NCBI GenBank assembly: GCA_905206365.1
Contig: CAJLHF010000046.1
Span: 1-15,404, forward strand
DNA: 15,404 nucleotides
Origin: an uncultured Sutterella sp.
Lineage (GTDB): Bacteria; Pseudomonadota; Gammaproteobacteria; Burkholderiales; Burkholderiaceae_F
Direction: 5' to 3'
The notes beneath the pieces are model-generated. The model was given only the letters and a program-made list of their open reading frames with translations, did not search any database and was not told the origin of the DNA. The first letter of the stretch is position 1. Each line of letters begins with the position of its first letter. The position numbers and the translations under genes are program-made. Positions 1 to 5,821 of the stretch are shown here, one piece after another.

Positions 1-93
1 CGTGTAGTGAGTGTCGGGGAGCAAGGCTTTCGGCCGGAGGACTCGACGCCATCAACGGGAACCCTCCTCAAGCCGCGCAGGAGCGCGGCCTAA
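1..93 (+). CDS. tnpB: TnpB-like protein of an IS200/IS605-type element, C-terminal end only (partial)
   Basis: This is an open frame entering from the left edge and ending in TAA at 91-93. It encodes about 30 residues, including the stretch EDSTPSTGTLLKPRRSAA. I recognise this tail as the kind found at the C-terminus of IS200/IS605 OrfB/TnpB proteins, which are RNA-guided nucleases related to Cas12. The catalytic RuvC residues and zinc ribbon lie outside the window, so activity cannot be judged. The stop codon is followed after 4 nt by the GC-rich hairpin and GTCAA-like end that typically close such elements, which strongly supports the call. The frame runs opposite to dcuC and ends 31 nt from the dcuC stop codon. 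The family call rests on tail similarity plus context; the rest of the gene was not seen. Confidence 0.72.
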   Translation, partial: RVVSVGEQGFRPEDSTPSTGTLLKPRRSAA

Positions 94-97
94 GGAA

Positions 98-119
98 TCC
101 CCGCCCTTTAGGGCGGGGA
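98..119. repeat. 9-bp GC-rich hairpin at the IS right end, just beyond dcuC
   Basis: The arms at 98-106 and 111-119 pair perfectly around the loop at 107-110. The hairpin is the subterminal palindrome of the insertion element. It begins 5 nt past the dcuC stop codon, so it could also end dcuC transcription. On the minus strand it is followed by ATTCCTT rather than a real U-tract, so it would be a weak intrinsic terminator. Confidence 0.6.
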
Positions 120-124
120 GGAAG

Positions 125-1495
125 TCAAATGAAAAGGATTTGGTTCATGACGATCGTCGTCGCGAGACCGAGCGCCATCGGGATCCAGGTTCGGCGCACG
201 ATCGCCACGGGCGACACGCCCGCCGCACCGGCCACTGCGATGATGACACCCGCCACGGGACTCATGGCGCGCACCATGCCCGAAGCGAACTGCATCGGCG
301 TCACGAGCGCTTCGACGGAGCCCCCGAGGCCCTGCGCGACATCCGGAGCAAGCGCCGCAAAGGAGGAGTAGGCGCCCACGCCCGAGCCCGTGAGGAAAGT
401 GACGACGGAGACGATCCCCGTGAGGAGTACCGTCATGAGACCCATACCGGCGCCGATCCCTTGAGCGGAGTTGATGAGAAGGTCGATGAGACCCGAAGAC
501 TTGAGGCCCGAAGCAAAAAATTCCGCGCAGATGATGAGCGCCACGATCCCCGCGAACATCTTCCCCATGCTCTGGAACATGGCCATGGCGTCCTTGAAGA
601 TCTTTTTCACGTCGCGAAGACGCACGATCTCAACGAGAACGACGAAGACCCACACCATGAAGAGCGCGGCGATCGTATCGAGCTTCACGCTCGAGACGAC
701 GAGGTTCGAAAAGATGATGAGAAGCGCGATCGGCAGTACCGGGAAGAAAGCGTACCAGGCGGGCGCGTCGGGCGCACTCGAGGCTTTGACTTCAACGGTT
801 TCCGCTTGCGCGTCGTCCCCCTTCGCGTCGAAGCGCCGTTGCACGACGTAGTGCGCCGCAGCCGCAACGAGAAGCGTCGGAATCGCGATCGGGAGCTGAT
901 ACTCGACGAGGTAGTTGATCGGGTCGAGCCCGGCCACTTTGGCCGCGAGGCTCGCCGTCCCCGCCGTCGGTGCGAAGGTCATCCCGGCCGACGTGCCGAT
1001 CACGGCCGCAGCGGCCGCAGCCGACACCCCGACCGCCTTCAAAATCGGAAAGAGTGCGACAAGAAGAAGCATCGCGAGGCCCGCCGCCGACGGAATCACC
1101 ATGACAAGGAGCTGACCGACCACGTACCCGCCTGCAAGGACGAGGTACGGCGCCTTGAGGCGCCCCAGTGGCTTAACGGCTACATTGACGAGCGCCTTGG
1201 CGGCGCCGATCCGATCCATGTAAGCGGCAAAACCGCCCGCCGTCATGATGAGAAAACCGGTGCCCGCGCTTTGCTTCGTGGCGATGGACTTGAGCGTTGC
1301 AAAAATGTCGAAGAGCCAGAAGCCCGAGGGTTTGACGCCCTTCGGGAGGAACGAGGCGTCGCCCAGGAGCGCGACGGCGATCAAAATCGCGAGGCCCGCG
1401 AAAAGAAGGACGAGGTGGGTTTGGTAGCGCTTCACGAGCGCGTAGCCCGCCACCGCCGTCACGAGAACGGCTATCCAGGGAAGAAGAGAAGACAT
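125..1495 (-). CDS. dcuC: DcuC-family anaerobic C4-dicarboxylate transporter
   Basis: A 456-residue, very hydrophobic protein with about twelve predicted membrane segments. DcuC carriers exchange or export succinate, fumarate and malate across the inner membrane during anaerobic fumarate metabolism; E. coli DcuC is about 460 residues, so this is full length. Family-like features are the Gly/Ser-rich stretch TGSGVGAYSSFAALAPD near residue 370, followed by a conserved TPMQFASGMVRAMSPVAG segment. A short charged cytoplasmic loop (around residues 215-245, Asp/Glu/Lys/Arg rich) splits the protein. The ATG at 1495 has an AGGA about 10 nt upstream. It follows the lyase gene by 62 nt on the same strand, so the two are probably cotranscribed. 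The TGA stop lies inside the right end of an insertion element, so the last residues may have been altered by the insertion. The exact substrate is inferred. Confidence 0.85.
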   Translation of the reverse strand: MSSLLPWIAVLVTAVAGYALVKRYQTHLVLLFAGLAILIAVALLGDASFLPKGVKPSGFWLFDIFATLKSIATKQSAGTGFLIMTAGGFAAYMDRIGAAKALVNVAVKPLGRLKAPYLVLAGGYVVGQLLVMVIPSAAGLAMLLLVALFPILKAVGVSAAAAAAVIGTSAGMTFAPTAGTASLAAKVAGLDPINYLVEYQLPIAIPTLLVAAAAHYVVQRRFDAKGDDAQAETVEVKASSAPDAPAWYAFFPVLPIALLIIFSNLVVSSVKLDTIAALFMVWVFVVLVEIVRLRDVKKIFKDAMAMFQSMGKMFAGIVALIICAEFFASGLKSSGLIDLLINSAQGIGAGMGLMTVLLTGIVSVVTFLTGSGVGAYSSFAALAPDVAQGLGGSVEALVTPMQFASGMVRAMSPVAGVIIAVAGAAGVSPVAIVRRTWIPMALGLATTIVMNQILFI

Positions 1496-1557
1496 CTTTC
1501 GGATTTCCTACGGTAGTAACCGATGGTTGAAGGTCGAGGGTTGAAAAAAGTATTCGG

Positions 1558-2982
1558 TCAAAGGAAGGCGGCGAAATCCGCTTCGAGCGTCTCCAATGCC
1601 TGACGGCGCGTTTCGCGACGCGCGGTGCTTCGCTCGCGCAGCGCCGCAAGGCGCGCCGTGAATTCGGCGTGCATGGCGTCCACCTCGCGGGGCGCGGCGC
1701 TACCGGCCGTGGCGCGCGCTTCGACGATGCGGCGCGGGTCGAGCGCTTCGCGGAACTGCGCTTCCGACATGGGAAGCTCGGGCGAGGCCTCTGGGAATTC
1801 CGCGCGCACCACCTCGGCGTAGAGGCGCTGCATGTCCGCGTAGGGGAAGTCGGCGGGTCGCAAGTTGCGGCGCTTCGCTTCCGAGACCATGCGGCTTGCC
1901 GCGTGGTGTCCGATTCGGAAGGGAAGCCCGTAGTCACGCATCAGGCGGTCGGCGATTTCCTGCGAGGCGGTCCAGTCGGAATTGAGCTCTTCAAGCGCCC
2001 GATCGCCGTCGATCACGAGGGCGCGCAGCACTTTGCGGAAGCGCTCGAGCATCCCGACCGTCGTCCGGCAAAGGCGTTCGTTTTTCGCGGCGCTCTTTCC
2101 GTCCGTCATCCCGGGAACGACGTTGTGCACGCGCAGGTGCACGGCCTGCATTTCGGCGAGCACTTCGGACGCATCCGCGCGGCAGTTGTTCATGAGGCCG
2201 GGATTGCGTTTTTGCGGCATCGCCGAGGAAACGTACGTGTTTTCGCCGCCCTCGGCGAGGAGCATCCAGGGGCGCGGCTGTGCGTACTGCACCATGATTT
2301 CGTTGAGGATCGATCCCGTGTGGAGCGCGATCGATCCCGCGGCCGCGGCCACCTCGACCGGGTAGTCGACGGGCGCGATGCAGGTGGCATCGAACGCATT
2401 TCTGACGGGCGCTTCGAACCCGAGCGCACGGGCCATGGCGTTCCGATCGAGCGGCCATCCCGTTCCGTTCAGGACCGTGGCGCCCATCGGCGAAAAGGCT
2501 CCGCGCTCGAGAGCTTCGGTGAGACGCTCGCGGTCGCGCAGGAAGGCCGCGACGTGACCGAGGAGTTCATGGCCGAGACTGTTGGGCTGCGCGGCAACGC
2601 CGTTCGTGTAATTCGGAACGATCGTGTCGCGGTGACGCTGCGCGAGATCCAGGAGCTCCTCGATCACCCCATCCAACGCGTCGATCACGGTGAGCGTCCC
2701 TTCTTCGACGAGCGCCAGACGCATCGTCGAAAGAATGTCCTGGCTCGAGCGCCCCGCGTGAATGATCGTCACTTCGGGCGAGGTGGCGGCCACGAGCATC
2801 GGCTCGTAAGCGATGTATTTGTCGACGCGCTTAGAGACGTCCGTGCGGGCGTCGCGCTCGACCGCGTCGATCCCCCGGGCCGCCAGACGCGCAATGCGCT
2901 CGGAAATGAGGCCCGAGCGCCGGTTGACGACGACGGTGGCCTTGTTGATGATGGAAATCCAGAAAAATGCGTCGTGCCGCAC
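1558..2982 (-). CDS. Divergent argininosuccinate lyase-like (fumarate lyase superfamily) enzyme
   Basis: A 474-residue protein of the aspartase/fumarase superfamily, closest in layout to ArgH. These enzymes remove a fumarate from an N- or C-linked succinyl group. The superfamily signature SSAMPQKRNPG is intact near residues 252-262 and carries the loop serine that acts as base. An ArgH-like C-terminal domain follows, with LPFRIGHHAASRMVSEAK. Two other substrate motifs differ from true ArgH: GRSSQD (77-82) stands where ArgH has GRSRND, and YTNGVAAQP stands where ArgH has YTHLQxAQP, so the usual His is Asn (residue 127). I therefore do not call it argH; a different succinyl-type substrate is likely. 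I chose the GTG at 2982 because GAGGAG lies 6 nt upstream; a TTG at 3009 in the same frame has no such site. It is followed by dcuC and divergent from a LysR gene. Confidence 0.75.
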   Translation of the reverse strand: MRHDAFFWISIINKATVVVNRRSGLISERIARLAARGIDAVERDARTDVSKRVDKYIAYEPMLVAATSPEVTIIHAGRSSQDILSTMRLALVEEGTLTVIDALDGVIEELLDLAQRHRDTIVPNYTNGVAAQPNSLGHELLGHVAAFLRDRERLTEALERGAFSPMGATVLNGTGWPLDRNAMARALGFEAPVRNAFDATCIAPVDYPVEVAAAAGSIALHTGSILNEIMVQYAQPRPWMLLAEGGENTYVSSAMPQKRNPGLMNNCRADASEVLAEMQAVHLRVHNVVPGMTDGKSAAKNERLCRTTVGMLERFRKVLRALVIDGDRALEELNSDWTASQEIADRLMRDYGLPFRIGHHAASRMVSEAKRRNLRPADFPYADMQRLYAEVVRAEFPEASPELPMSEAQFREALDPRRIVEARATAGSAAPREVDAMHAEFTARLAALRERSTARRETRRQALETLEADFAAFL

Positions 2983-2988
2983 AATCGA

Positions 2989-2994
2989 CTCCTC
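2989..2994 (-). promoter_or_regulatory. Shine-Dalgarno GAGGAG that fixes the lyase start
   Basis: GAGGAG on the minus strand lies exactly 6 nt before the GTG at 2982. It lies inside any reading begun at the upstream TTG (3009), which argues for the GTG start. Confidence 0.65.
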
Positions 2995-3019
2995 GGGAAA
3001 AACGGTCAATGATCTTTGA

Positions 3020-3045
3020 GCCCGAGCCTCGGTCCGAGCTCGGGC
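3020..3045. repeat. 8-bp inverted repeat upstream of the lyase gene
   Basis: GCCCGAGC (3020-3027) and GCTCGGGC (3038-3045) are perfect inverted copies around a 10-nt centre. The repeat lies 38 nt upstream of the lyase start, probably within its mRNA leader. It could be a leader hairpin or an operator; there is no U-tract to make it a terminator. Confidence 0.5.
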
Positions 3046-3091
3046 GGTGACTCAGTGTGCCGCGAAGCCCGACCCGGGGACAATGCCGAAG

Positions 3092-3136
3092 CGCGCAATC
3101 TCAATTTGCGCGATACGCAAAACCGTCACGACGCAA
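3092..3136. promoter_or_regulatory. Candidate LysR-type operator cluster (CGCAA/TTGCG half-sites)
   Basis: Four copies of one pentamer lie in 43 bp between the divergent genes: CGCAA at 3094-3098, TTGCG at 3106-3110, CGCAA at 3116-3120 and CGCAA at 3132-3136. The middle pair forms TTGCG-N5-CGCAA, which fits the T-N11-A dyad bound by LysR-type regulators. CGCGCAA-N7-TTGCGCG (3092-3112) is a second, overlapping dyad sharing the TTGCG half. A cluster of half-sites suits a tetrameric regulator acting on both divergent promoters. No strong -10/-35 pair is visible for either gene, which would fit activator dependence. The assignment is inferred from pattern and position. Confidence 0.5.
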
Positions 3137-3186
3137 AGTCTTCAAAATAGAAGAAAAATTCCCTTTTTCCCCGAAAGAAAAGGCCC

Positions 3187-4173
3187 ATGCCGAAAACCGA
3201 CGACCTCGCCGCCTGGCGCACGTTTCTCGCCTTTGTCAAAGCGGGTACGGTCGCGCAGGCCGCCGCTGCGCTTCAAATCGAACCATCGAACGTCTCGCGC
3301 GCGATTGCCGCCCTGGAGCGCTCGCTCGGGTGCGAGCTCGTGCGCCATTCGACCCGACCCCTGCGCCTCACGGAAGCGGGAGAGCTCGCCGTCAAACGGA
3401 TGGAGCCCCTATTGCGCGCACACGCCTCGCTTATCTCGGACCTGACGAGCGAAGCTCGGGCGCTCGAGGGGAACATCCGTCTTTCGTCGGCGCCGGGTTT
3501 CGCGTCGCGTCGCCTCACGAGTCTTTTGCAACGCTTTCAGGCGGAGCAACCCGCCATCACGATCGAAATCCTGAGCGGCCTGAGCGAAAGCGACCTGCAA
3601 AAGGGGCTTTGCGACGTCGCCACGCTCACGGGGTTGCCCGCGTTGCCGGGGCTTGTGTGCATGAGTCGCGGCCGCAACGTCTATCTTCCCGTTGCAAGCG
3701 CGGGTTACCTCAAAAAGCACGGAATGCCGCTCACGCCCGACCAGTTGCGCGCCCACACGGGCTACGTCTATGCGGGTCCCGTACGGCACGAAACCAAAGT
3801 GCTCGTGCGCGGCGACCGCACGGAACCCGTCGTCTTCGGGCAAAGCATCCGCTCGACCGACATCCTCGCCATCCGCACGGCGCTCCTCAACGACATGGGC
3901 GTAGCGGTCGACATGCCGCTCGTGCAGATCGTCGAAGACCTCCTGGCGGGTACCCTCGTTCCGATCCTTCCGGGCTGGTTCCGCCCGCCCGTCGAGTGCT
4001 ACATCGCCACGAGCCGCACCGCATGGCACCTCAAGCGGGTGCGGGTCTTTTTCGAGTGGTACGCGCGCGCCCTGCAGGCGCTCTTCGCCTCGTACGAAGC
4101 ACAGGCCTCGGCCGTCGTGGGGTTGCCCCGCGACGACGAGGCGGCGGAACGTTCGACGATTTTCCGCACCTGA
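3187..4173 (+). CDS. LysR-family transcriptional regulator
   Basis: A 328-residue protein with the standard LysR layout. The N-terminal winged helix-turn-helix occupies about residues 8-67, with AGTVAQAAAALQIEPSNVSRAI as the HTH and LTEAGE in the wing. The effector-binding domain of the periplasmic-binding-protein type follows from about residue 95 to 300 (IRLSSAPGFASRRLTSLLQRF onward). The last 25 residues are an acidic, poorly conserved tail. It is divergent from the lyase-dcuC pair, with 204 bp between the two start codons, the classic arrangement for a LysR regulator of the neighbouring operon; it probably responds to the lyase substrate or a C4-dicarboxylate and also controls itself. The ATG at 3187 is preceded by AAGG at a short distance, so the ribosome site is weak. 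The effector is unknown. Confidence 0.88.
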   Translation: MPKTDDLAAWRTFLAFVKAGTVAQAAAALQIEPSNVSRAIAALERSLGCELVRHSTRPLRLTEAGELAVKRMEPLLRAHASLISDLTSEARALEGNIRLSSAPGFASRRLTSLLQRFQAEQPAITIEILSGLSESDLQKGLCDVATLTGLPALPGLVCMSRGRNVYLPVASAGYLKKHGMPLTPDQLRAHTGYVYAGPVRHETKVLVRGDRTEPVVFGQSIRSTDILAIRTALLNDMGVAVDMPLVQIVEDLLAGTLVPILPGWFRPPVECYIATSRTAWHLKRVRVFFEWYARALQALFASYEAQASAVVGLPRDDEAAERSTIFRT

Positions 4174-4206
4174 GAGCCGAACTCCGAGCTTTCAAGCGGC
4201 TCCCGC

Positions 4207-4246
4207 AAAAAAACGTGCGCCCCGGGACTGCGGCCCGAAGCACACG
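4207..4246 (-). terminator. Intrinsic terminator after dusA
   Basis: On the minus strand a 7-bp stem (4240-4246 with 4214-4220, one G-U pair) is topped by a 4-bp GC stem (4234-4237 with 4223-4226). Seven U follow at once (4213-4207). It lies 31 nt past the dusA stop codon and separates dusA from the convergent LysR gene. Confidence 0.82.
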
Positions 4247-4276
4247 TTCGATGTGTGGATTGATGCGTTCCTGCGA

Positions 4277-5269
4277 TCAGTCGCCGAACGCCTCCCGCCA
4301 GGCGTAAAGGAGGAGCCCGGGACCGTGTGCCTCAAGCGCCTTCGGGTCCGAGAGGCACTGGCGCCACCTCCGCGCACCCGGGAGTCCCAACGTAAGTCCG
4401 ATCATGTGGCGCGCGCAGGCACGAATCGCGTTCGCGTCGTCGGCAAAACCCGCTTCGAGATAAGCGGTCATCGCCTTCACGACCTCCAGACGCGTCACCT
4501 CCGACTCCGCCTCGCCGTAGAGGCACTCGTCGACTTCGCGGAGCATCCAGGGGTTCTGGTAGGCGGCACGCCCCACCATGACGCCGTCAAGGCCCGAAGC
4601 TATTTCGCGCTCGCTCTCTTCCACCGTGGCGATCTGTCCGTTCACGAGCACGATGCAGTCCGGGAAATCTCCTTTGAGGCGACGGGCGACGTCGCGGTCG
4701 AGCGGCGGAATTTCGCGGTTTTCCTTCGGGGAGAGCCCCTTCAACCAGGCCGCACGCGCGTGCACGATGAAAACGCGACAGCCCGCTTCGTATACGGTGC
4801 CGACAAAGTCGCGCACGAACGCGTAGTCGCTCCGATCATCAACCCCGATGCGGTGCTTCACCGTGACGGGACGGTCCGTCGCGTCGCGCATTGCGCGCAC
4901 GCAGGATGCGACCGTGTCGGCTTCGAGCATGAGACACGCTCCGAAACTCCCGCGCTGCACGCGCTCCGAGGGGCAGCCGCAATTGAGGTTGTATTCGTCG
5001 TAACCGTAGGCCGAAGCAATGCGAATCGATTCGGCGAGGTCGTGCGGGTCCGAGCCCCCCAACTGCAGGGCGACGGGGTGTTCGGCCTCGGAAAAGCCGA
5101 GGAGCGACTCGCGGTTCCCGTGAATCACGGCGCCCGTCGTCACCATCTCGGTATAAAGGCGCGCGCGGCGCGTGAGCAGGCGGTGGAAGTACCGACAGTG
5201 CCGGTCCGTCCAGTCGAGCATCGGCGCCACGGTAAAGCGCCAGTCGATCGCGGAGTAGTCGTGCGTCAT
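4277..5269 (-). CDS. dusA: tRNA-dihydrouridine synthase A
   Basis: A 330-residue FMN enzyme that reduces uridine to dihydrouridine in the D-loop of tRNA, at positions 20/20a in E. coli. The TIM-barrel start reads APMLDWTDRHCRYF from residue 15. The active-site cysteine is in the NCGCPSERVQ motif (about residue 99), followed by FGACLM. VKHRIGVDD and the DusA-typical KGLSPKENREIPPL come later, and the phosphate-binding end shows GLDGVMVGRAAYQNPW. The length matches DusA rather than DusB or DusC. I start at the ATG at 5269; upstream codons in this frame run through a terminator hairpin and read as unrelated sequence. No good Shine-Dalgarno is visible. The gene is last on the minus strand after ychJ, with a terminator between them and another after its stop. 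Confidence 0.92.
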   Translation of the reverse strand: MTHDYSAIDWRFTVAPMLDWTDRHCRYFHRLLTRRARLYTEMVTTGAVIHGNRESLLGFSEAEHPVALQLGGSDPHDLAESIRIASAYGYDEYNLNCGCPSERVQRGSFGACLMLEADTVASCVRAMRDATDRPVTVKHRIGVDDRSDYAFVRDFVGTVYEAGCRVFIVHARAAWLKGLSPKENREIPPLDRDVARRLKGDFPDCIVLVNGQIATVEESEREIASGLDGVMVGRAAYQNPWMLREVDECLYGEAESEVTRLEVVKAMTAYLEAGFADDANAIRACARHMIGLTLGLPGARRWRQCLSDPKALEAHGPGLLLYAWREAFGD

Positions 5270-5284
5270 AGCGTAAGTAGTGTC

Positions 5285-5323
5285 AAAAAAACGTCCGGCC
5301 GGAAGACGACTTCCGGTCGGACG
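5285..5323 (-). terminator. Intrinsic terminator between the ychJ-like gene and dusA
   Basis: The arms at 5310-5323 and 5292-5305 (14 nt each) pair with a single mismatch (A-C in the minus-strand RNA) around a 4-nt loop, and the stem is followed by a run of U (5291-5285). The U-tract ends 15 nt before the dusA start codon. The hairpin would therefore end the rimP-typA-ychJ transcript or act as an attenuator in the dusA leader. Confidence 0.8.
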
Positions 5324-5378
5324 GCTTCCGTTCGGTTCGGATCGGTACGTTGCGGTCGGAGGAGCACCGCAGCGCTCC

Positions 5379-5807
5379 TCACTCCTTGATGTCGCCGTCG
5401 ACGTAGAGCCAGCGACCGGCCAAAGCACCCTGTTTCTCGCGCCGAAAGCGCGAGTGCTCGGCGAGCTTCACCGCCCCGCGGCTCGAGCGGGCGCGCGCAA
5501 CGAAGTCGACGAACCCCGCATCGGGTTCGTCCTCCGTCCCCGGCGTTTCACCCGAGGCAAGCACCGCGAGCGACACCCACTTCAGGGGAACTTCGCCCGA
5601 CTCGAAAATCCGCTCCGGGCGCGTCTCGGGCGCCCAGGTGGCAAGGAGATAATCTTCGAGTCCGAGTGCGTAGGCCGCGTAGCGACTCCGCATGAGTGCC
5701 TCGGGGGTCGCCGCCGCGGCGCCCGCGTGGAGCGCCCCGCAACAGACCGCGTACTCGAGACCGCTCCCGCAGGGGCAGGTCTCGGGCTGCGCTTTCTTCT
5801 TCGTCAT
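5379..5807 (-). CDS. ychJ: YchJ-like protein with SEC-C zinc motif (UPF0225 type)
   Basis: A 142-residue protein with an N-terminal SEC-C motif, CPCGSGLEYAVCCG (residues 11-24), whose cysteines should bind zinc, as in SecA C-termini. The next part, TPEALMRSRYAAYALG, then a WVSLAVL region, an FVDFVARAR segment and a final AGRWLYVDGD, follow the YchJ/UPF0225 layout, an NTF2-like fold. The biochemical role of the family is not known to me. The ATG at 5807 starts 14 nt after the typA stop, so it is likely cotranscribed with typA; an upstream in-frame TTG at 5825 is less likely. No strong Shine-Dalgarno is seen. The gene ends 55 nt before a clear intrinsic terminator. The family call is confident; the function is open. 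Confidence 0.82.
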   Translation of the reverse strand: MTKKKAQPETCPCGSGLEYAVCCGALHAGAAAATPEALMRSRYAAYALGLEDYLLATWAPETRPERIFESGEVPLKWVSLAVLASGETPGTEDEPDAGFVDFVARARSSRGAVKLAEHSRFRREKQGALAGRWLYVDGDIKE

Positions 5808-5821
5808 GGCGACTCGTGCGA

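Larger units (their letters stand above)
1..128 (+). mobile_element. Right end of an IS200/IS605-family (TnpB-type) insertion element
   Basis: The tnpB 3' end is followed by a subterminal hairpin at 98-119: 9 bp, with arms TCCCCGCCC and GGGCGGGGA and loop TTTA. After it comes GGAAGTCAA, ending near position 128. IS200/IS605 elements end in imperfect palindromes recognised as single-stranded hairpins by TnpA and carry no terminal inverted repeats, which fits. The exact boundary is inferred from the usual position of the GTCAA-like end. The left end, any tnpA and the target tetra- or pentanucleotide lie outside the window. The element sits directly against the 3' end of dcuC, and the dcuC stop codon (125-127 on the minus strand) is inside the inferred terminal sequence. 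Confidence 0.68.
1..148 (+). ncRNA. Candidate omega RNA 3' portion with guide segment (partial)
   Basis: In characterised TnpB systems the guide RNA overlaps the tnpB 3' end, runs through the right end and takes its guide of roughly 16-20 nt from the flanking DNA. The visible sequence has the expected run of hairpins on the plus strand. These are a 5-bp stem pairing 37-41 with 65-69, a perfect 7-bp stem pairing 72-78 with 83-89 (loop AGGA), and the 9-bp end hairpin at 98-119. The guide would begin near 129 and read into the 3' end of dcuC as antisense. Expression and the 5' end are not visible, and the call is by analogy with the family. Confidence 0.5.

Noticed and set aside
11..1516. Long plus-strand frame opposite dcuC
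   Set aside because: The product is Arg/His/Asp-rich without any pattern, while the minus strand encodes a clear membrane transporter. The frame also differs from the tnpB tail frame.
5281..5286. A perfect TTGACA (-35 box) on the minus strand just before dusA
   Set aside because: No -10-like hexamer lies 16-18 nt downstream; the site overlaps the terminator U-tract and the start would fall inside dusA.
5270..5428. An N-terminally extended DusA
   Set aside because: The extra 53 codons overlap the ychJ 3' end and the terminator, and the DusA core begins just after the ATG at 5269.
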